Shown: positions 1 through 9,319 of the stretch, piece by piece
Layout: every line of letters starts with the position of its first letter
Numbering within the stretch: the stretch's first letter is position 1
DNA from: Pseudosporangium ferrugineum
GTDB taxonomy: Bacteria; Actinomycetota; Actinomycetes; Mycobacteriales; Micromonosporaceae
Assembly (NCBI RefSeq): GCF_003002065.1
Contig: NZ_PVZG01000002.1
Coordinates: 124,001 to 188,000 of the forward strand
Length of the DNA: 64,000 nt
Reading direction: 5' to 3'
The notes under the pieces: model-generated
The model's database searches: none
Told to the model about the DNA's origin: nothing
The model's input: only the letters and a program-made list of their open reading frames with translations
Made by a program: the position numbers and the translations under genes

Positions 1-27
1 GTACGTCCGCGGACGCGGTCCGGGTGG

Positions 28-969
28 TCATGCGATCTCCTTCGTGAGCGGGTGGGCGGGCCGGCCGTCGAGCGCGGCGACGAGTTCCCGGGCGCCGTCC
101 AGGCCGGCGGCCTGCCGGGCCTCAGCAGTCTGCCCGGCCATGTGCGAATAGACGACGATGCCCTCGACCCCGCGCAGGACGCTCCGCTCGGGCAGCGGTT
201 CCACGTCCACCACGTCCAGGGCCGCGCCGGCCAGCCGGCCCGTGCGGACCGCCTCGGCCAGGGCCGCCTCGTCGACGATCGGGCCGCGGGCGGTGTTGAT
301 CAGATGCGCTCCCGGCTTCATCCGGGCGAGGGCGGCGGCGTCGATGAGGTGCCGCGTACGCGGGGTCAGTGCCGTGTGGACGGACACGTAGTCGGAGTCG
401 CGCAGCAGCTCGTCGAGGGTGACCCGGGTGACGGGCGCGGGCAGCTCGCCGGTGCACAGCACCCGCATGCCGAAGGCGGCGGCCAGCGGGGCGACCCGCG
501 CCGCGACCGCGCCCCGGCCGATCAGCCCCAGCGTGCTGCCCCGCAGCTCGTGGCCGTCGGTGCGGGGCCAGCGCCCGGCGGCGACCCCGGCGGCCATCGG
601 CACGAGGCCGCGGGCCTGGGCGAGCAGCAGCCCGATGGTGTACTCGGCCACCGCGTTGGCGTTGATGCCCGGCAGGTTGCTCACGGTGATCCCGAGCCGG
701 GCGGCGGCGGCCACGTCCACGGAGTCGTACCCGACCCCGGTCCGTACGACCGCCCGCAGCTCCTTCGCCCGGCTGAGCACGTCCTCGGTCATCGGCTCGT
801 TGGCGATCAGCGCACCCTCGGCGCCGGCCAGCGCCGCGACGAGGTCGTCCGGCCTGCGCGGCCCCCGCATCGGGTCGTGCCGGGTGGTGAAGCCGAGGCC
901 GGTGAGGTAGGCGTCCACCTCGTCGCCGGGGGTGAGGTAGTCGGTGGTGATGAGGATGGTGGGCATCAT
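28..969 (-). CDS. D-isomer-specific 2-hydroxyacid dehydrogenase
   Basis: A 313-aa NAD-dependent dehydrogenase of the SerA/phosphoglycerate dehydrogenase family. It would interconvert a 2-hydroxyacid and a 2-oxoacid in the cytoplasm. The nucleotide-binding loop reads GLIGRGAVA, slightly off the GxGxxG consensus. The family catalytic triad is visible: Arg in NTARGPIVDE, Glu in DVEPLP and His in YSHMAGQ. The start is the first ATG of an ATGATG whose TGA closes the upstream MFS gene, so the two are translationally coupled. Next to a tartrate/malate-type dehydrogenase and a carrier, it probably serves uptake and oxidation of a small hydroxyacid. The substrate cannot be read from sequence. Confidence 0.85.
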   Translation of the reverse strand: MMPTILITTDYLTPGDEVDAYLTGLGFTTRHDPMRGPRRPDDLVAALAGAEGALIANEPMTEDVLSRAKELRAVVRTGVGYDSVDVAAAARLGITVSNLPGINANAVAEYTIGLLLAQARGLVPMAAGVAAGRWPRTDGHELRGSTLGLIGRGAVAARVAPLAAAFGMRVLCTGELPAPVTRVTLDELLRDSDYVSVHTALTPRTRHLIDAAALARMKPGAHLINTARGPIVDEAALAEAVRTGRLAGAALDVVDVEPLPERSVLRGVEGIVVYSHMAGQTAEARQAAGLDGARELVAALDGRPAHPLTKEIA

Positions 970-2225
970 TCTCTTTCGGTGAGGGATACGGCCCGCTCGG
1001 CCCTGTGCGCCTGCTGGAGGCGGCCGAGGCGAACGACGACGAGGACGGCGAGCAGGGCCAGCACGCCGATGTAGGTGAGCATCCCGGTCCACCCGAACAG
1101 GTCGACCACGCCGCCGATCAGGGCGGGGCCGCCGAAGCCGCCGAGGTACCAGGTGACCGCGTACAGGCCGGTGTAGGCGCCGTAGAAGCGGCTGGACGGC
1201 GCCAGGTTCCACAGGGCGACCGCCGCGTTGATCGTGAAGGCGGCGGCGCCGATCGAGCCGGCGCAGAACGCGACGACCGTGCCGGTGGGCGTCTGCACGA
1301 GGGTGCCGGTGGCCAGCGCGACGGCGAAGAGCACCATGCCGGCGCCGATGGTGCGCAGGCGGCCGAAGCGCTCGGCGAGCAGCGCGGCCGGGTAGGCGGC
1401 GGCGACGTACACCAGCCCACTGGGCAGGGTCAGGCCGCCGGCGTCGCCGCGGCTCAGCCCGAGGACCTCCATGCCGTACGGGGTGATCAGCGACCGGGAG
1501 GCGAACCAGGCCCCGCCGAAGAGCAGCACGGCGAGCAGCAGCAGGACCGGGCGCCGGTCGGTGTCCGTGAGGATCCTCCGGATGATCCGCCGCATCGGCT
1601 CGCGCACCGGCCGGGTGCCGCCCTCGCCGTCCTCGGCCGCCGCCGCCCGGTACGCCGGCGACGTGTTGTCCCGGACGTTGAGCAGCAGGACGGCCGTGCC
1701 GGCCAGCATGATCAGCGAGGGGATCGCGAACGCGGCGTGCGGGTGCTCGTCCACCACGAGCAGGCTGATCAGCGACGCGACGATGATGGTGAGCGCGGTC
1801 GCGATCTTCACGACGGCGTTCGCCCGGCTGCGCCGCTGCGGAGGCAGGAAGTCCGGCACCAACGACTCGGCCAGCGGCCGGGTGGTGTTGACGAGCAGCG
1901 CGTAGCAGAACATCACCGCCGCCAGCGTGATCAGCGACGTGGTCCAGGGCAGCAGCAGGAAGATCAGCGCGGCGAGCGGCATGCCCACCGCCAGGTACGG
2001 GATCCGCCGTCCCCACCGGGTGCGGGTGTGGTCCGACCGGTTGCCGATCCAGGGCTGGACGAAGATGCCCAGCAGGTTGTCCATGCCCATGAGGGCGCCC
2101 ACGAGGGCCGCGCTCGCCACGTGCTCGCGCAGCAGGACGGGCACCTGATTGTCGTAGAAGTTCCAGGTCGACTCCTGCGCGAAGAGCGCTAGGGCGATGA
2201 AGAACGTGATCCGCCGGTTGGACAC
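966..2225 (-). CDS. MFS transporter
   Basis: A 419-aa major facilitator with about 12 hydrophobic segments and the loop-2 signature GNRSDHTRTRWGRRIPY. That signature resembles the GPH/SLC45-like branch of sugar and organic solute carriers. The start is GTG at 2225, seven bases after a strong AAGGAGG (2233-2239, minus strand). It overlaps the downstream hydroxyacid dehydrogenase by 4 bp and is divergent from a GntR regulator. The context suggests import of a hydroxyacid or sugar acid, but the substrate is inference. Confidence 0.8.
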   Translation of the reverse strand: MSNRRITFFIALALFAQESTWNFYDNQVPVLLREHVASAALVGALMGMDNLLGIFVQPWIGNRSDHTRTRWGRRIPYLAVGMPLAALIFLLLPWTTSLITLAAVMFCYALLVNTTRPLAESLVPDFLPPQRRSRANAVVKIATALTIIVASLISLLVVDEHPHAAFAIPSLIMLAGTAVLLLNVRDNTSPAYRAAAAEDGEGGTRPVREPMRRIIRRILTDTDRRPVLLLLAVLLFGGAWFASRSLITPYGMEVLGLSRGDAGGLTLPSGLVYVAAAYPAALLAERFGRLRTIGAGMVLFAVALATGTLVQTPTGTVVAFCAGSIGAAAFTINAAVALWNLAPSSRFYGAYTGLYAVTWYLGGFGGPALIGGVVDLFGWTGMLTYIGVLALLAVLVVVRLGRLQQAHRAERAVSLTERE

Positions 2226-2261
2226 CCGTCCACCTCCTTGTGTCCTGCGCCACGTTAATTT

Positions 2262-2305
2262 GCTGTAGCAAACGCGTCAACAGTTGCAAACAAACTTGCT
2301 ACGGC
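2262..2305. promoter_or_regulatory. divergent operator between MFS and GntR genes
   Basis: The 87-bp divergent intergenic region holds inverted arms GCTGTAGCAA (2262-2271) and TTGCTACGGC (2296-2305), matching at 9 of 10 positions. A compact palindrome TTTGCT-GT-AGCAAA (2259-2272) is nested in the left arm. Its AT-rich content stands out from the surrounding GC-rich DNA. The likely binder is the adjacent GntR protein, controlling both directions. This is inferred from position and symmetry. Confidence 0.6.
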
Positions 2306-2312
2306 ATGCGCT

Positions 2313-3014
2313 ATGGTGAGTCGCATGATGACAGCCGGGACGCTCGCCGATCAGGCGTACCGCCAAGTCCGCACCGCCATCGCCACCGGCGAGCTCGCAC
2401 CGGGGGAGAAGGTGACCGAGCGCGGCATGGCCGAGCGGCTCTCGATCAGCCCCACCCCGGTCCGCGAGGCTCTGCGACGGCTGGAGCTCGACGGCCTCAT
2501 CGAGCGGATCGGACCGCGGACGGTGCTGGTCGCGTCGATCCGCGACGCCGCCATCGACGACCTCGCCGAGGTGGAGGTCGGCCTGCGCGGCCTGGTCGCC
2601 CGGTTCGCCGCCCGGCACGCCACGGCGGACCAGCTCGACGCGCTGGACGCGATCCTCGACCGCGCCGACGACCTGCTGATCCTGCTCAAGGAGCGGAACG
2701 CGCAGGAGCGGCCGGTGGACCGGCACCTCGCCGAGCTGTTCGACACCATGCAGCAGTTCAACGACACGGTCAGCGCCTGCGCCCACAACCCCGTGCTGGT
2801 CCGCATGCTGGAGCAGAGCCGCGTGTTCAGCCGTCCGCGGCGCCGCGAGCTGCTGCTGCGACGGGTGGCGGCGGACGAGAATTTCGGCATGGAGCGCTAC
2901 ACCAGCCATCGTGCCCTGGTGCGGGCGCTGCGCGCGGGCGATTCCGCCACCGCGGAGCGGATCGCGCTGGAGGACGCTCAGGGCGGCCTCGCGGCACTGC
3001 GGGAGGCGCTGTGA
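2313..3014 (+). CDS. GntR-family (FCD) transcriptional regulator
   Basis: A 233-aa regulator with an N-terminal winged helix (GERVTERGMAERL-like pattern followed by SPTPVREALRRLELDGL) at about residues 10-75. The helical C-terminal ligand-binding domain is typical of the FadR/FCD group, which senses organic acids. The start is ATG 2313; in-frame alternatives are at 2316, 2325 and 2328, and no clear Shine-Dalgarno decides between them. The stop overlaps the GTG of the next gene (GTGA), so regulator and dehydrogenase are co-transcribed. It probably represses the divergent MFS operon and its own operon. Confidence 0.85.
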   Translation: MVSRMMTAGTLADQAYRQVRTAIATGELAPGEKVTERGMAERLSISPTPVREALRRLELDGLIERIGPRTVLVASIRDAAIDDLAEVEVGLRGLVARFAARHATADQLDALDAILDRADDLLILLKERNAQERPVDRHLAELFDTMQQFNDTVSACAHNPVLVRMLEQSRVFSRPRRRELLLRRVAADENFGMERYTSHRALVRALRAGDSATAERIALEDAQGGLAALREAL

Positions 3015-4093
3015 CGACGCACCGCATCGCCGTCATCCCCGGCGACGGGATCGGCAAGGAGGTCGTCCCCGCCGGGCTGGAGGCCCTGCACGCCACCGCC
3101 GGCCGGTTCGACCTGCGACTCGCCTTCGACACCTTCGACTTCGCCAGCGCCGACTACTGGCAGCGGCACGGCACGATGCTGCCGAACGACTGGGAGGAGA
3201 CGCTGCGCGGGTACGACGCCATCTACTTCGGCGCGGTCGGCTGGCCCGAGGTCGTGCCCGACCACGTGTCGCTCTGGGGCAGCCTCCTGCAGTTCCGCCG
3301 TGTCTTCGACCAGTACGTGAACCTGCGCCCCTGCCGCCTGATGCCCGGCGTCCAGAGCCCGCTGGCCGGCCGCGGCCCCGGCGACATCGACTTCGTCGTC
3401 GTGCGCGAGAACACCGAGGGCGAGTACTCCAGCGTGGGCGGGCGCATCTTCGAGGGCACCGACCGCGAGACCGTGCTGCAGGAGACGGTCATGACCCGGG
3501 TCGGCGTCGACCGGGTGCTGCGCTTCGCCTTCGAGCTCGCGAGCCGCCGCCCGCAGCGGCACCTGACCTCGGCCACCAAGAGCAACGGCATCTCCATCTC
3601 GATGCCGTACTGGGACGAGCGGGTGGCGGCGATGGCGGAGGAATTCCCGGGCGTACGCCTCGACAAGTTCCACATCGACGCGCTCGCCGCCCACTTCGTG
3701 CTCCACCCGGGATGGTTCGACGTGGTCGTGGCGAGCAACCTCTTCGGCGACATCCTCTCCGACCTGGGCCCGGCCTGCACCGGCACGCTCGGGATCGCCC
3801 CGAGCGCGAACATCAACCCGGAGCGCGAGCACCCGAGCCTCTTCGAACCGGTGCACGGCTCGGCGCCGGACATCGCCGGCAAGGGCATCGCCAACCCGAT
3901 CGGCCAGATCTGGTGCGGCTCGATGATGCTCGACCACCTGGGCCATCCCGAGGCGGCGGCGCACCTGCTCGGCGCCGTCGAGGACGTGCTGGCCCGGGGC
4001 CCGCGGGACGCGCCGCTGACGCCCGACCTGCACGGCAGCGGCACGACGGCGGAGCTCGGCCACGCGATCGCGGAACGCGTCCGCGAGGCCTGA
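3011..4093 (+). CDS. tartrate dehydrogenase/D-malate dehydrogenase (decarboxylating)
   Basis: A 360-aa member of the isocitrate/isopropylmalate/tartrate dehydrogenase superfamily. Visible motifs are the N-terminal IPGDGIGKEV, VRENTEGEYS, the Lys in ATKSNG and the metal-binding NLFGDILSDLG. The RENTEGEYS loop and the GWPEVVPDHVSLWG segment fit the TtuC/DmlA (tartrate, D-malate) branch better than LeuB. These enzymes oxidize or decarboxylate 2-hydroxy-diacids with NAD and Mn/Mg. It starts with GTG overlapping the GntR stop. With the carrier and the other dehydrogenase it forms a hydroxyacid utilization unit. Exact substrate is uncertain. Confidence 0.85.
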   Translation: MTTHRIAVIPGDGIGKEVVPAGLEALHATAGRFDLRLAFDTFDFASADYWQRHGTMLPNDWEETLRGYDAIYFGAVGWPEVVPDHVSLWGSLLQFRRVFDQYVNLRPCRLMPGVQSPLAGRGPGDIDFVVVRENTEGEYSSVGGRIFEGTDRETVLQETVMTRVGVDRVLRFAFELASRRPQRHLTSATKSNGISISMPYWDERVAAMAEEFPGVRLDKFHIDALAAHFVLHPGWFDVVVASNLFGDILSDLGPACTGTLGIAPSANINPEREHPSLFEPVHGSAPDIAGKGIANPIGQIWCGSMMLDHLGHPEAAAHLLGAVEDVLARGPRDAPLTPDLHGSGTTAELGHAIAERVREA

Positions 4094-4133
4094 GCCCTCT
4101 CCGGCCGCCACCCCGGGCCGCTGCCCCGGTTGG

Positions 4134-5336
4134 TCAGGCCGGGCCGCGCAGCGCCTCCGCCGGTTGCAGGGCGGCCGCCCGGGACGCCGGGTACAGCCCG
4201 GCGACGAGGCCGACCAGCGCGCCGGTCAGCGGCGCCCCGGCGGCCAGGGTGCCGTCGATCACCGGGGTCCAGTCGCGGACCACGCTGATCACGACGACCG
4301 CCAGGATGCCCGTGCTGGCCCCGACGATCCCGCCGAGCAGCCCCACGATCATCGACTCGGCCAGGAACTGGGCGGCGATGTGCCGGCGGCGGGCGCCCAG
4401 GGCGCGGCGCAGCCCGATCTCCGCCGTCCGCTCCAGCACGGTGACCAGGGTGACGTTGGCGATGCCGAGCGCGCCCACCACCAGGGACACCAGACCCAGC
4501 ACCAGCAGCATGCCGCTGACGTCCTGGGCCACGCCGGCCCGCAGGCTGTCCGGGTCGGGCGGGGCGCTGACCTGGAGGGCGAGCGGATCGTTCGGGCTCA
4601 GCGCCACCGGTGCCTGGGCGGCGATCAGCGGTGCGGCGCCCAGCGCGGTGGTCACCAGCACCGTGTCGACCGGGCCGGCGCGGACGGTCCGCTCGGCCGT
4701 GGTCCACGGCAGGACGACCGCGTTGTTCACCAGCGCCTGGTCGGTGCGGCCGCTGGTGCCCAGGATGCCGATGACCGTGAACGCCTGGTCGTCGACGAAG
4801 ACCGCGGGCTGGTTGCCCACCCGGGTGACGCCGAGCTGCCGGGCCGCCTCGGTGCCGAGGACCGCCACCCGGTCCCGCCGGTCGAGGTGGCCCTGGTCGA
4901 AGAACCGGCCGGTGGCCACGGCCGCCCGCGCGGCGGCGGGGAACGCGGTGTCGGTGCCGATGACCGGCACCTTGCGCAGGGCGGCCCGGGACGGATCGCG
5001 CAGCAGGGTCGAGCGTACGGGCAGCTCGTCGCCCTTGCGGGAGCGCGAGTAGCCGCTCGCCGCGGTCACGCCGTTGAGCCGCCGCAGGTTGCCGAGCGCC
5101 GCCCGGCCGACCGCCCCCGGCACGGCCACCGTCACCGTGACCTCGGTGGCCGTGGCGGCGTCGAACCGCCCCGCGATCTGGTTGCCGGCGGTGGCGGAGA
5201 CGCCCAGCGTGGTGACGAGCGTGCCGATGCCCAGCACCGTGCCGAGGACCGTGAGCGCCGTCCGCGCCGGGCGCGAACCGATGCCGCCGAGCGCCTCGCC
5301 GAGCAGGTCCCGCAGCCGCACCCCGGTACGGCTCAC
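4134..5336 (-). CDS. MacB-like ABC transporter permease
   Basis: A 400-aa permease with one N-terminal membrane segment (about residues 20-42), a large extracytoplasmic MacB_PCD-like domain, and three C-terminal membrane segments of the FtsX type (VSGMLLVLGLVSLVVGALG onward). The TAEIGLRRALGARRRHI coupling region is characteristic of MacB/LolC permeases. The start is GTG, overlapping the ATPase stop by 4 bp. It ends a polar ATPase-adaptor-lipoprotein cassette next to a two-component system, so export of a peptide or envelope-active compound is likely. Confidence 0.85.
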   Translation of the reverse strand: MSRTGVRLRDLLGEALGGIGSRPARTALTVLGTVLGIGTLVTTLGVSATAGNQIAGRFDAATATEVTVTVAVPGAVGRAALGNLRRLNGVTAASGYSRSRKGDELPVRSTLLRDPSRAALRKVPVIGTDTAFPAAARAAVATGRFFDQGHLDRRDRVAVLGTEAARQLGVTRVGNQPAVFVDDQAFTVIGILGTSGRTDQALVNNAVVLPWTTAERTVRAGPVDTVLVTTALGAAPLIAAQAPVALSPNDPLALQVSAPPDPDSLRAGVAQDVSGMLLVLGLVSLVVGALGIANVTLVTVLERTAEIGLRRALGARRRHIAAQFLAESMIVGLLGGIVGASTGILAVVVISVVRDWTPVIDGTLAAGAPLTGALVGLVAGLYPASRAAALQPAEALRGPA

Positions 5337-6022
5337 CGCGGGGCCCCCGCCGCGACCGGGACCGGCCTGCCGTCGCGCAGCCGGATCCGCCGGTCCGCAC
5401 GCCCGGCGACCGTGTCGTCGTGCGTGATGACGAGCAGCGTGGTCCCGTTCGCCCGCAGCTCGTCGAACAGGTCCAGCACCGCGCCCGTGGTGACGCTGTC
5501 GAGATTGCCGGTCGGCTCGTCGCACAACAGCAGGGCCGGCGCCCCGATCAGCGCGCGGGCGATGGCGACCCGCTGCCGCTCGCCCCCGGACAGCCGGGTC
5601 GGCAGGAACGTCCGGCGGTGGCTCATCGCGACCCGGTCGAGCGCCTCGGCGGCCCGGTCCCGTCGCTGCGTACGGGTCAGTCCGGTGTAGAGGCCGCCGA
5701 GCATCACGTTCTCCTCGACGGTGCGGTAGTCCATCAGGTGGAAGGACTGGAAGACGAAGCCGATCCGGGCGCCGCGCAGGGCGGTGCGCTGCCGGTCGCC
5801 GAGCGCCGTCGTCTCGGCGCCCTCGAGCAGGTACGAGCCGGTGTCCGGCCGGTCGAGCAGGCCCAGCACGTTGAGCAGGGTCGACTTGCCGGAGCCGGAC
5901 GGTCCGACGATGCCCACGTAGTCGCCGCGGCGCACGGTCAGCTCCACGCCGGCCAGGACGTGCACCGGCGGGTCCCCCGGGAACGAACGGCCGACGCCGG
6001 TGAGCCGGATGACCTCGGTCAT
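5333..6022 (-). CDS. ABC transporter ATP-binding protein (MacB/LolD type)
   Basis: A 229-aa ATPase with Walker A GPSGSGKSTLL, Q-loop FVFQSFHL, signature LSGGERQR, Walker B ALLLCDEPTGNLDS and H-loop VITHD. The DEPTGNLD sequence is diagnostic of the LolD/MacB/FtsE group. ATG start at 6022 overlaps the stop of the adaptor gene, and its own stop overlaps the permease start, giving strict stoichiometric coupling. It powers the permease encoded at 4134-5336. Confidence 0.92.
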   Translation of the reverse strand: MTEVIRLTGVGRSFPGDPPVHVLAGVELTVRRGDYVGIVGPSGSGKSTLLNVLGLLDRPDTGSYLLEGAETTALGDRQRTALRGARIGFVFQSFHLMDYRTVEENVMLGGLYTGLTRTQRRDRAAEALDRVAMSHRRTFLPTRLSGGERQRVAIARALIGAPALLLCDEPTGNLDSVTTGAVLDLFDELRANGTTLLVITHDDTVAGRADRRIRLRDGRPVPVAAGAPR

Positions 6023-7278
6023 GACCCGCCCACCACGACCCGGTCGCCCGCCGCCAGCCCGGCGTCGCCGGGGGTCACCTCGACGTACCCCTCGGCGGCG
6101 AGCCCGGTGGTCACCGGCACGTCCCGGGTCGTCCCGGCGCCAGCGTCCACGGTGACGTACGCCTGCCCGCCCGCCGAGGTGAAGACCGCCGCGACCGGGA
6201 CGGCCAGGACCGCCCCGCCGCTGTCGCCGACCGTGATCTCGGTGCGCACCGACTGCCCGGTCAGCTCGCCGAGCTTCACGCCCTTCGCCGCGCCGAGCCG
6301 GATCGGTACGCCCACCGGCGCCTCGTCGTCGTCCTTGGCGTCCGTCTCCTTCTTCGGCGGCGTGGCCCGGTCGGTGACCGAGGCGCCGACGGCGGTCACC
6401 TTCGCCCGGTACGTCTTGCCGGACGGCGACGTGAGGGTCGCCGGCTGCCCCTTCCTGAGCAGCTCGGCGTCCTCCGGGGTGACCGTGCCGTCGATGACCG
6501 GCGCCGGATCGGCGACCGTGGCCACCTCGCCGGCCGCCTCCCGTCCGGCCCGCGCCGTCACGGTCGTCACCCGGGCCGGCAGCCGGGGCAGGAACACGAT
6601 CTCCCCGCTGTAGATGCGGGCGCCCCGGGTCCTGCGCCACTCGGCGAGCTCGGCCCTCGCGTCCTTGCGCGCCTCGAGCCGCCGTCGTTCGGCCAGCTGG
6701 GCGGCGGTGGGCAGGACGGGCTCGTACCCCCGGTCGCGATACCACGCGGCGGCGGCGCCGAGCACCTCCCCGGTCAGCGGCCCGGAGGCGGCCAGGCCGG
6801 CGCCCGGCCGGAGCCGGCGCAGCGCGGCCCGCAGCTGGCGCACGTCGTCGCCGGTGCTGCCCTCGGTCAGGGTGCGGTACATCGGCACCCGGCCGGCGAG
6901 CGCGAACACCGGCCGTCCGTTGATCTCCATCAGGACGTCGCCCTCCCGTACGGTACGGCCGGCCGTGGCGGCCTTCGTGACCACCGGACCGCTCGACAGG
7001 TCGCCGTCGAGCGGGGCCACCGCTCCGGTCAGCACGACCGGCGTGGGCTTGCGGTAGGTGACCGACGTCTGGACCACCACCACGGCGGCCAGCGGACGGC
7101 GCTCGACGGGCACGGTGATCAGCGAGGCCGGCGGCGGCTGCCGGCCGGCGGCGGCGTCGGCGGGGGACTTCACCCCGGCGGCGATCGCCCAACCCGTGGC
7201 CCCGGCGGCCAGGGCCACCGCGGTCGTCACGGCGACGACGCGCGGCGGCCCCGGGCGGGGCAGCAGCCGGACCCTCAA
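6019..7278 (-). CDS. HlyD-like efflux adaptor with peptidoglycan-binding domain
   Basis: A 419-aa protein with an N-terminal membrane segment (about residues 13-35), a first biotinyl-lipoyl-like half, a PG_binding_1-like insert (LTEGSTGDDVRQLRAALRRL), an Arg/Glu-rich helical stretch, then the second HlyD half. A short acidic linker ETDAKDDDEAP lies near residue 310. Such adaptors link MacB-type permeases to the wall in Gram-positives. The start called is TTG 7278, whose last base overlaps the TGA of the upstream lipoprotein gene. An internal start is possible but would break this coupling. Confidence 0.8.
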   Translation of the reverse strand: MRVRLLPRPGPPRVVAVTTAVALAAGATGWAIAAGVKSPADAAAGRQPPPASLITVPVERRPLAAVVVVQTSVTYRKPTPVVLTGAVAPLDGDLSSGPVVTKAATAGRTVREGDVLMEINGRPVFALAGRVPMYRTLTEGSTGDDVRQLRAALRRLRPGAGLAASGPLTGEVLGAAAAWYRDRGYEPVLPTAAQLAERRRLEARKDARAELAEWRRTRGARIYSGEIVFLPRLPARVTTVTARAGREAAGEVATVADPAPVIDGTVTPEDAELLRKGQPATLTSPSGKTYRAKVTAVGASVTDRATPPKKETDAKDDDEAPVGVPIRLGAAKGVKLGELTGQSVRTEITVGDSGGAVLAVPVAAVFTSAGGQAYVTVDAGAGTTRDVPVTTGLAAEGYVEVTPGDAGLAAGDRVVVGGS

Positions 7279-8132
7279 CCCTGGCCCCGGCTGAGGTGCA
7301 CGATCGACGGATAGCGCGTACGGACGATGTCCGCGTACGGCCCGCGGCAGTCGAGGTCGTCGAGCGCCTTCCCGATCTCCGCCTTCAGCGCCGTCCGCGG
7401 ATCACCGGCCGTCGAGGTGTCCTCCTCGCCCACGGCCACGGCCGACGCGGGCCGGACCTGTTCCAGCACGAACGTCTCCACCTCGCCCGGCTCGCCGCGG
7501 CTGATCCGGTAGCCCTTGCTGCGCAGGCAGTCCGCGTACTTCTGGGCCGCCGCCACGACGGCCGGGTCGCTGCCGAACTTCTCCCAGGCGCGCTCGGCGT
7601 CGGCCTCCGCACGGTTGATGTCCGTGATGCCGAAGACCGCCTTGCTCGCCTGCTCGACGCAGCCGGGGGTGCCCGCGACGCCCGGCTTGCCGCCCGTGCC
7701 CATGGCCTTGTCGTAGGCCTGGCGCTGAGCCTCGTCGAGGTCCTCGCGGATCTTGTTGTTGGGGTTCTCCCGGGCGCTCGCGTTCGGCTCGTTCACGAGC
7801 GGGTCGTTCGGGTAGACCTCCTTGGCCGCGACGCCGAAGCCGTACTTCTGCCGCAGCGGCCGCACCACGTCGTCGGCCTGCAACAGCGACGGGGGACCGA
7901 TGTACTGGTCCACCCGCGACACCGTCGACGTGGTGCTGGGGACGTACCGGAAGCCCTTCTGTTTCATGCAGTCGGCGATCATGTTCTCCGCCTTGCGCTG
8001 CTGGGCCGCGAAGTCGTCCTGGACCGCGGCCGGCGGGCCGTCCGTGGCCGCCGGACCGTCCGATGTGGTGCCGCACGCGCCGAGGAGGAGGCCGGCCGGT
8101 ACGAGGCCGGCGGCGATGAGTACGCGTCGCAT
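7275..8132 (-). CDS. putative lipoprotein
   Basis: A 285-aa protein with a lipoprotein signal peptide ending in the lipobox LGAC (Cys about residue 20). The mature part is hydrophilic with several Cys residues (DCMKQKGF, GCVEQ, DCLRSKGY, DCRG). The repeated D/YADCLRSKG-like pattern suggests two related helical units with disulfides. I do not recognise a characterised family. It sits between sensor kinase and efflux genes, so it may be the extracellular ligand-binding or immunity component. That role is inference from position. Confidence 0.75.
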   Translation of the reverse strand: MRRVLIAAGLVPAGLLLGACGTTSDGPAATDGPPAAVQDDFAAQQRKAENMIADCMKQKGFRYVPSTTSTVSRVDQYIGPPSLLQADDVVRPLRQKYGFGVAAKEVYPNDPLVNEPNASARENPNNKIREDLDEAQRQAYDKAMGTGGKPGVAGTPGCVEQASKAVFGITDINRAEADAERAWEKFGSDPAVVAAAQKYADCLRSKGYRISRGEPGEVETFVLEQVRPASAVAVGEEDTSTAGDPRTALKAEIGKALDDLDCRGPYADIVRTRYPSIVHLSRGQG

Positions 8133-8221
8133 GTCGTGCTCCCGGTGAGAAGTGGATCTGACGCCGGGAACTATGGACGAAAGGCCCTAACCGGAGCGTA
8201 AGGGCGGCGCTTATCCGGCCT

Positions 8222-9319
8222 TTATCCCCGGCCCGCGGGCCCTCGGCCGGCGGGCAGGTCGACCTCGAGGCGCAGGCCGTCGTGGCCGGTGGAGTGGCAG
8301 GTCACCGTGCCGCCGTGGGCGCGCACGATGGAGCTGACGATGGTGAGGCCCAGCCCCACCCCGTCCGCCCGGTTGATCCGGTCGCCGCCGAGGCGCTGGA
8401 ACGGTTCGAACAGCCGGGCCACCGCGGAGACCGGTACGTCGTCCCCGGTGTTGGCGACCGTGAGCGTGGGCCGGTCGCCGACCACCACGTCGATGGTGCC
8501 GCCCGGCCGGTTGTACTTGACCGCGTTCTGCACGAGGTTGATGACGAGCCGCTCGAGCAGCAGTTCCTCGCCGTCCACCGGGCGCGGCGACAGCCGGCTG
8601 GTGATGGTGACGCCGGCCGCGGCCGCCTGCTCGCGGTGGTCGGCCAGCACCTTCTCGACGACGTGGTCCAGCCGCACCGCGGTACGCCCGGCCAGCCCGC
8701 GGTCGCTCTCGCTGAGCACCAGCAGCGCCTCGATCAGGTTGACGTTGCGCTCGTTCGCGGCCAGCAACTGCTCCGCCACCACCTCCACCTTCTGGGGCGT
8801 GGGGTTGTTCGCCAGGCTCACCTCGACCAGCGCCCGCTGCACGGCCAGCGGGGTGCGCAATTCGTGCGAGGCGGCGGCCGCGAACCGGCGCTGGGACTCG
8901 TAGCCCACGGCCACCCGCTCGAGCATCTCGTTGACGGCGCGGGCCAGCACCTGCGCCTCGCCGCCGAACCGGCCGGCGGTGAGGCGCTGACCGAGGTTCT
9001 GCGGTCCGACCACGCGGATGACCCCGGCGACGTCGCGCAGCGGTCCGAGCGCCCACCGTACGGCCACGAGCAGCAGCCCCGCCCCCAGCAGGACCAGCAC
9101 CGCCTCGACGATCCGGGCCTGGGTGACCGGGCCGGCGGGCAGGGCGCACCACCAGCCCGGCGACGGTTCCGCGGACACCGCCGCCGCGGGGCACCCGCCG
9201 CCGAGGTGAGCGCGCCACAGCAGCAGGACCCGGCCGGCGAGCTCCGGCACGAGGCGGCCGAGGAGGACGGCCGCGGCGCAGACGAGCAGGACCCGCCACC
9301 GCGGGGAGCTCAGGCGCAC
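8222..9319 (-). CDS. sensor histidine kinase
   Basis: A 365-aa kinase with two membrane segments (about residues 9-30 and 68-90) flanking a short extracellular loop, a HAMP-like linker, and the H-box AAASHELRTPLAVQ. The ATPase domain shows the N-box NLVQNAVKYN and GVGLGLTIV. The start is GTG at 9319, directly abutting the TAG stop of the response regulator with no gap. Cognate partner is that regulator. The small extracellular loop recalls antibiotic-sensing kinases paired with ABC exporters, consistent with the cassette downstream. Confidence 0.88.
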   Translation of the reverse strand: MRLSSPRWRVLLVCAAAVLLGRLVPELAGRVLLLWRAHLGGGCPAAAVSAEPSPGWWCALPAGPVTQARIVEAVLVLLGAGLLLVAVRWALGPLRDVAGVIRVVGPQNLGQRLTAGRFGGEAQVLARAVNEMLERVAVGYESQRRFAAAASHELRTPLAVQRALVEVSLANNPTPQKVEVVAEQLLAANERNVNLIEALLVLSESDRGLAGRTAVRLDHVVEKVLADHREQAAAAGVTITSRLSPRPVDGEELLLERLVINLVQNAVKYNRPGGTIDVVVGDRPTLTVANTGDDVPVSAVARLFEPFQRLGGDRINRADGVGLGLTIVSSIVRAHGGTVTCHSTGHDGLRLEVDLPAGRGPAGRG

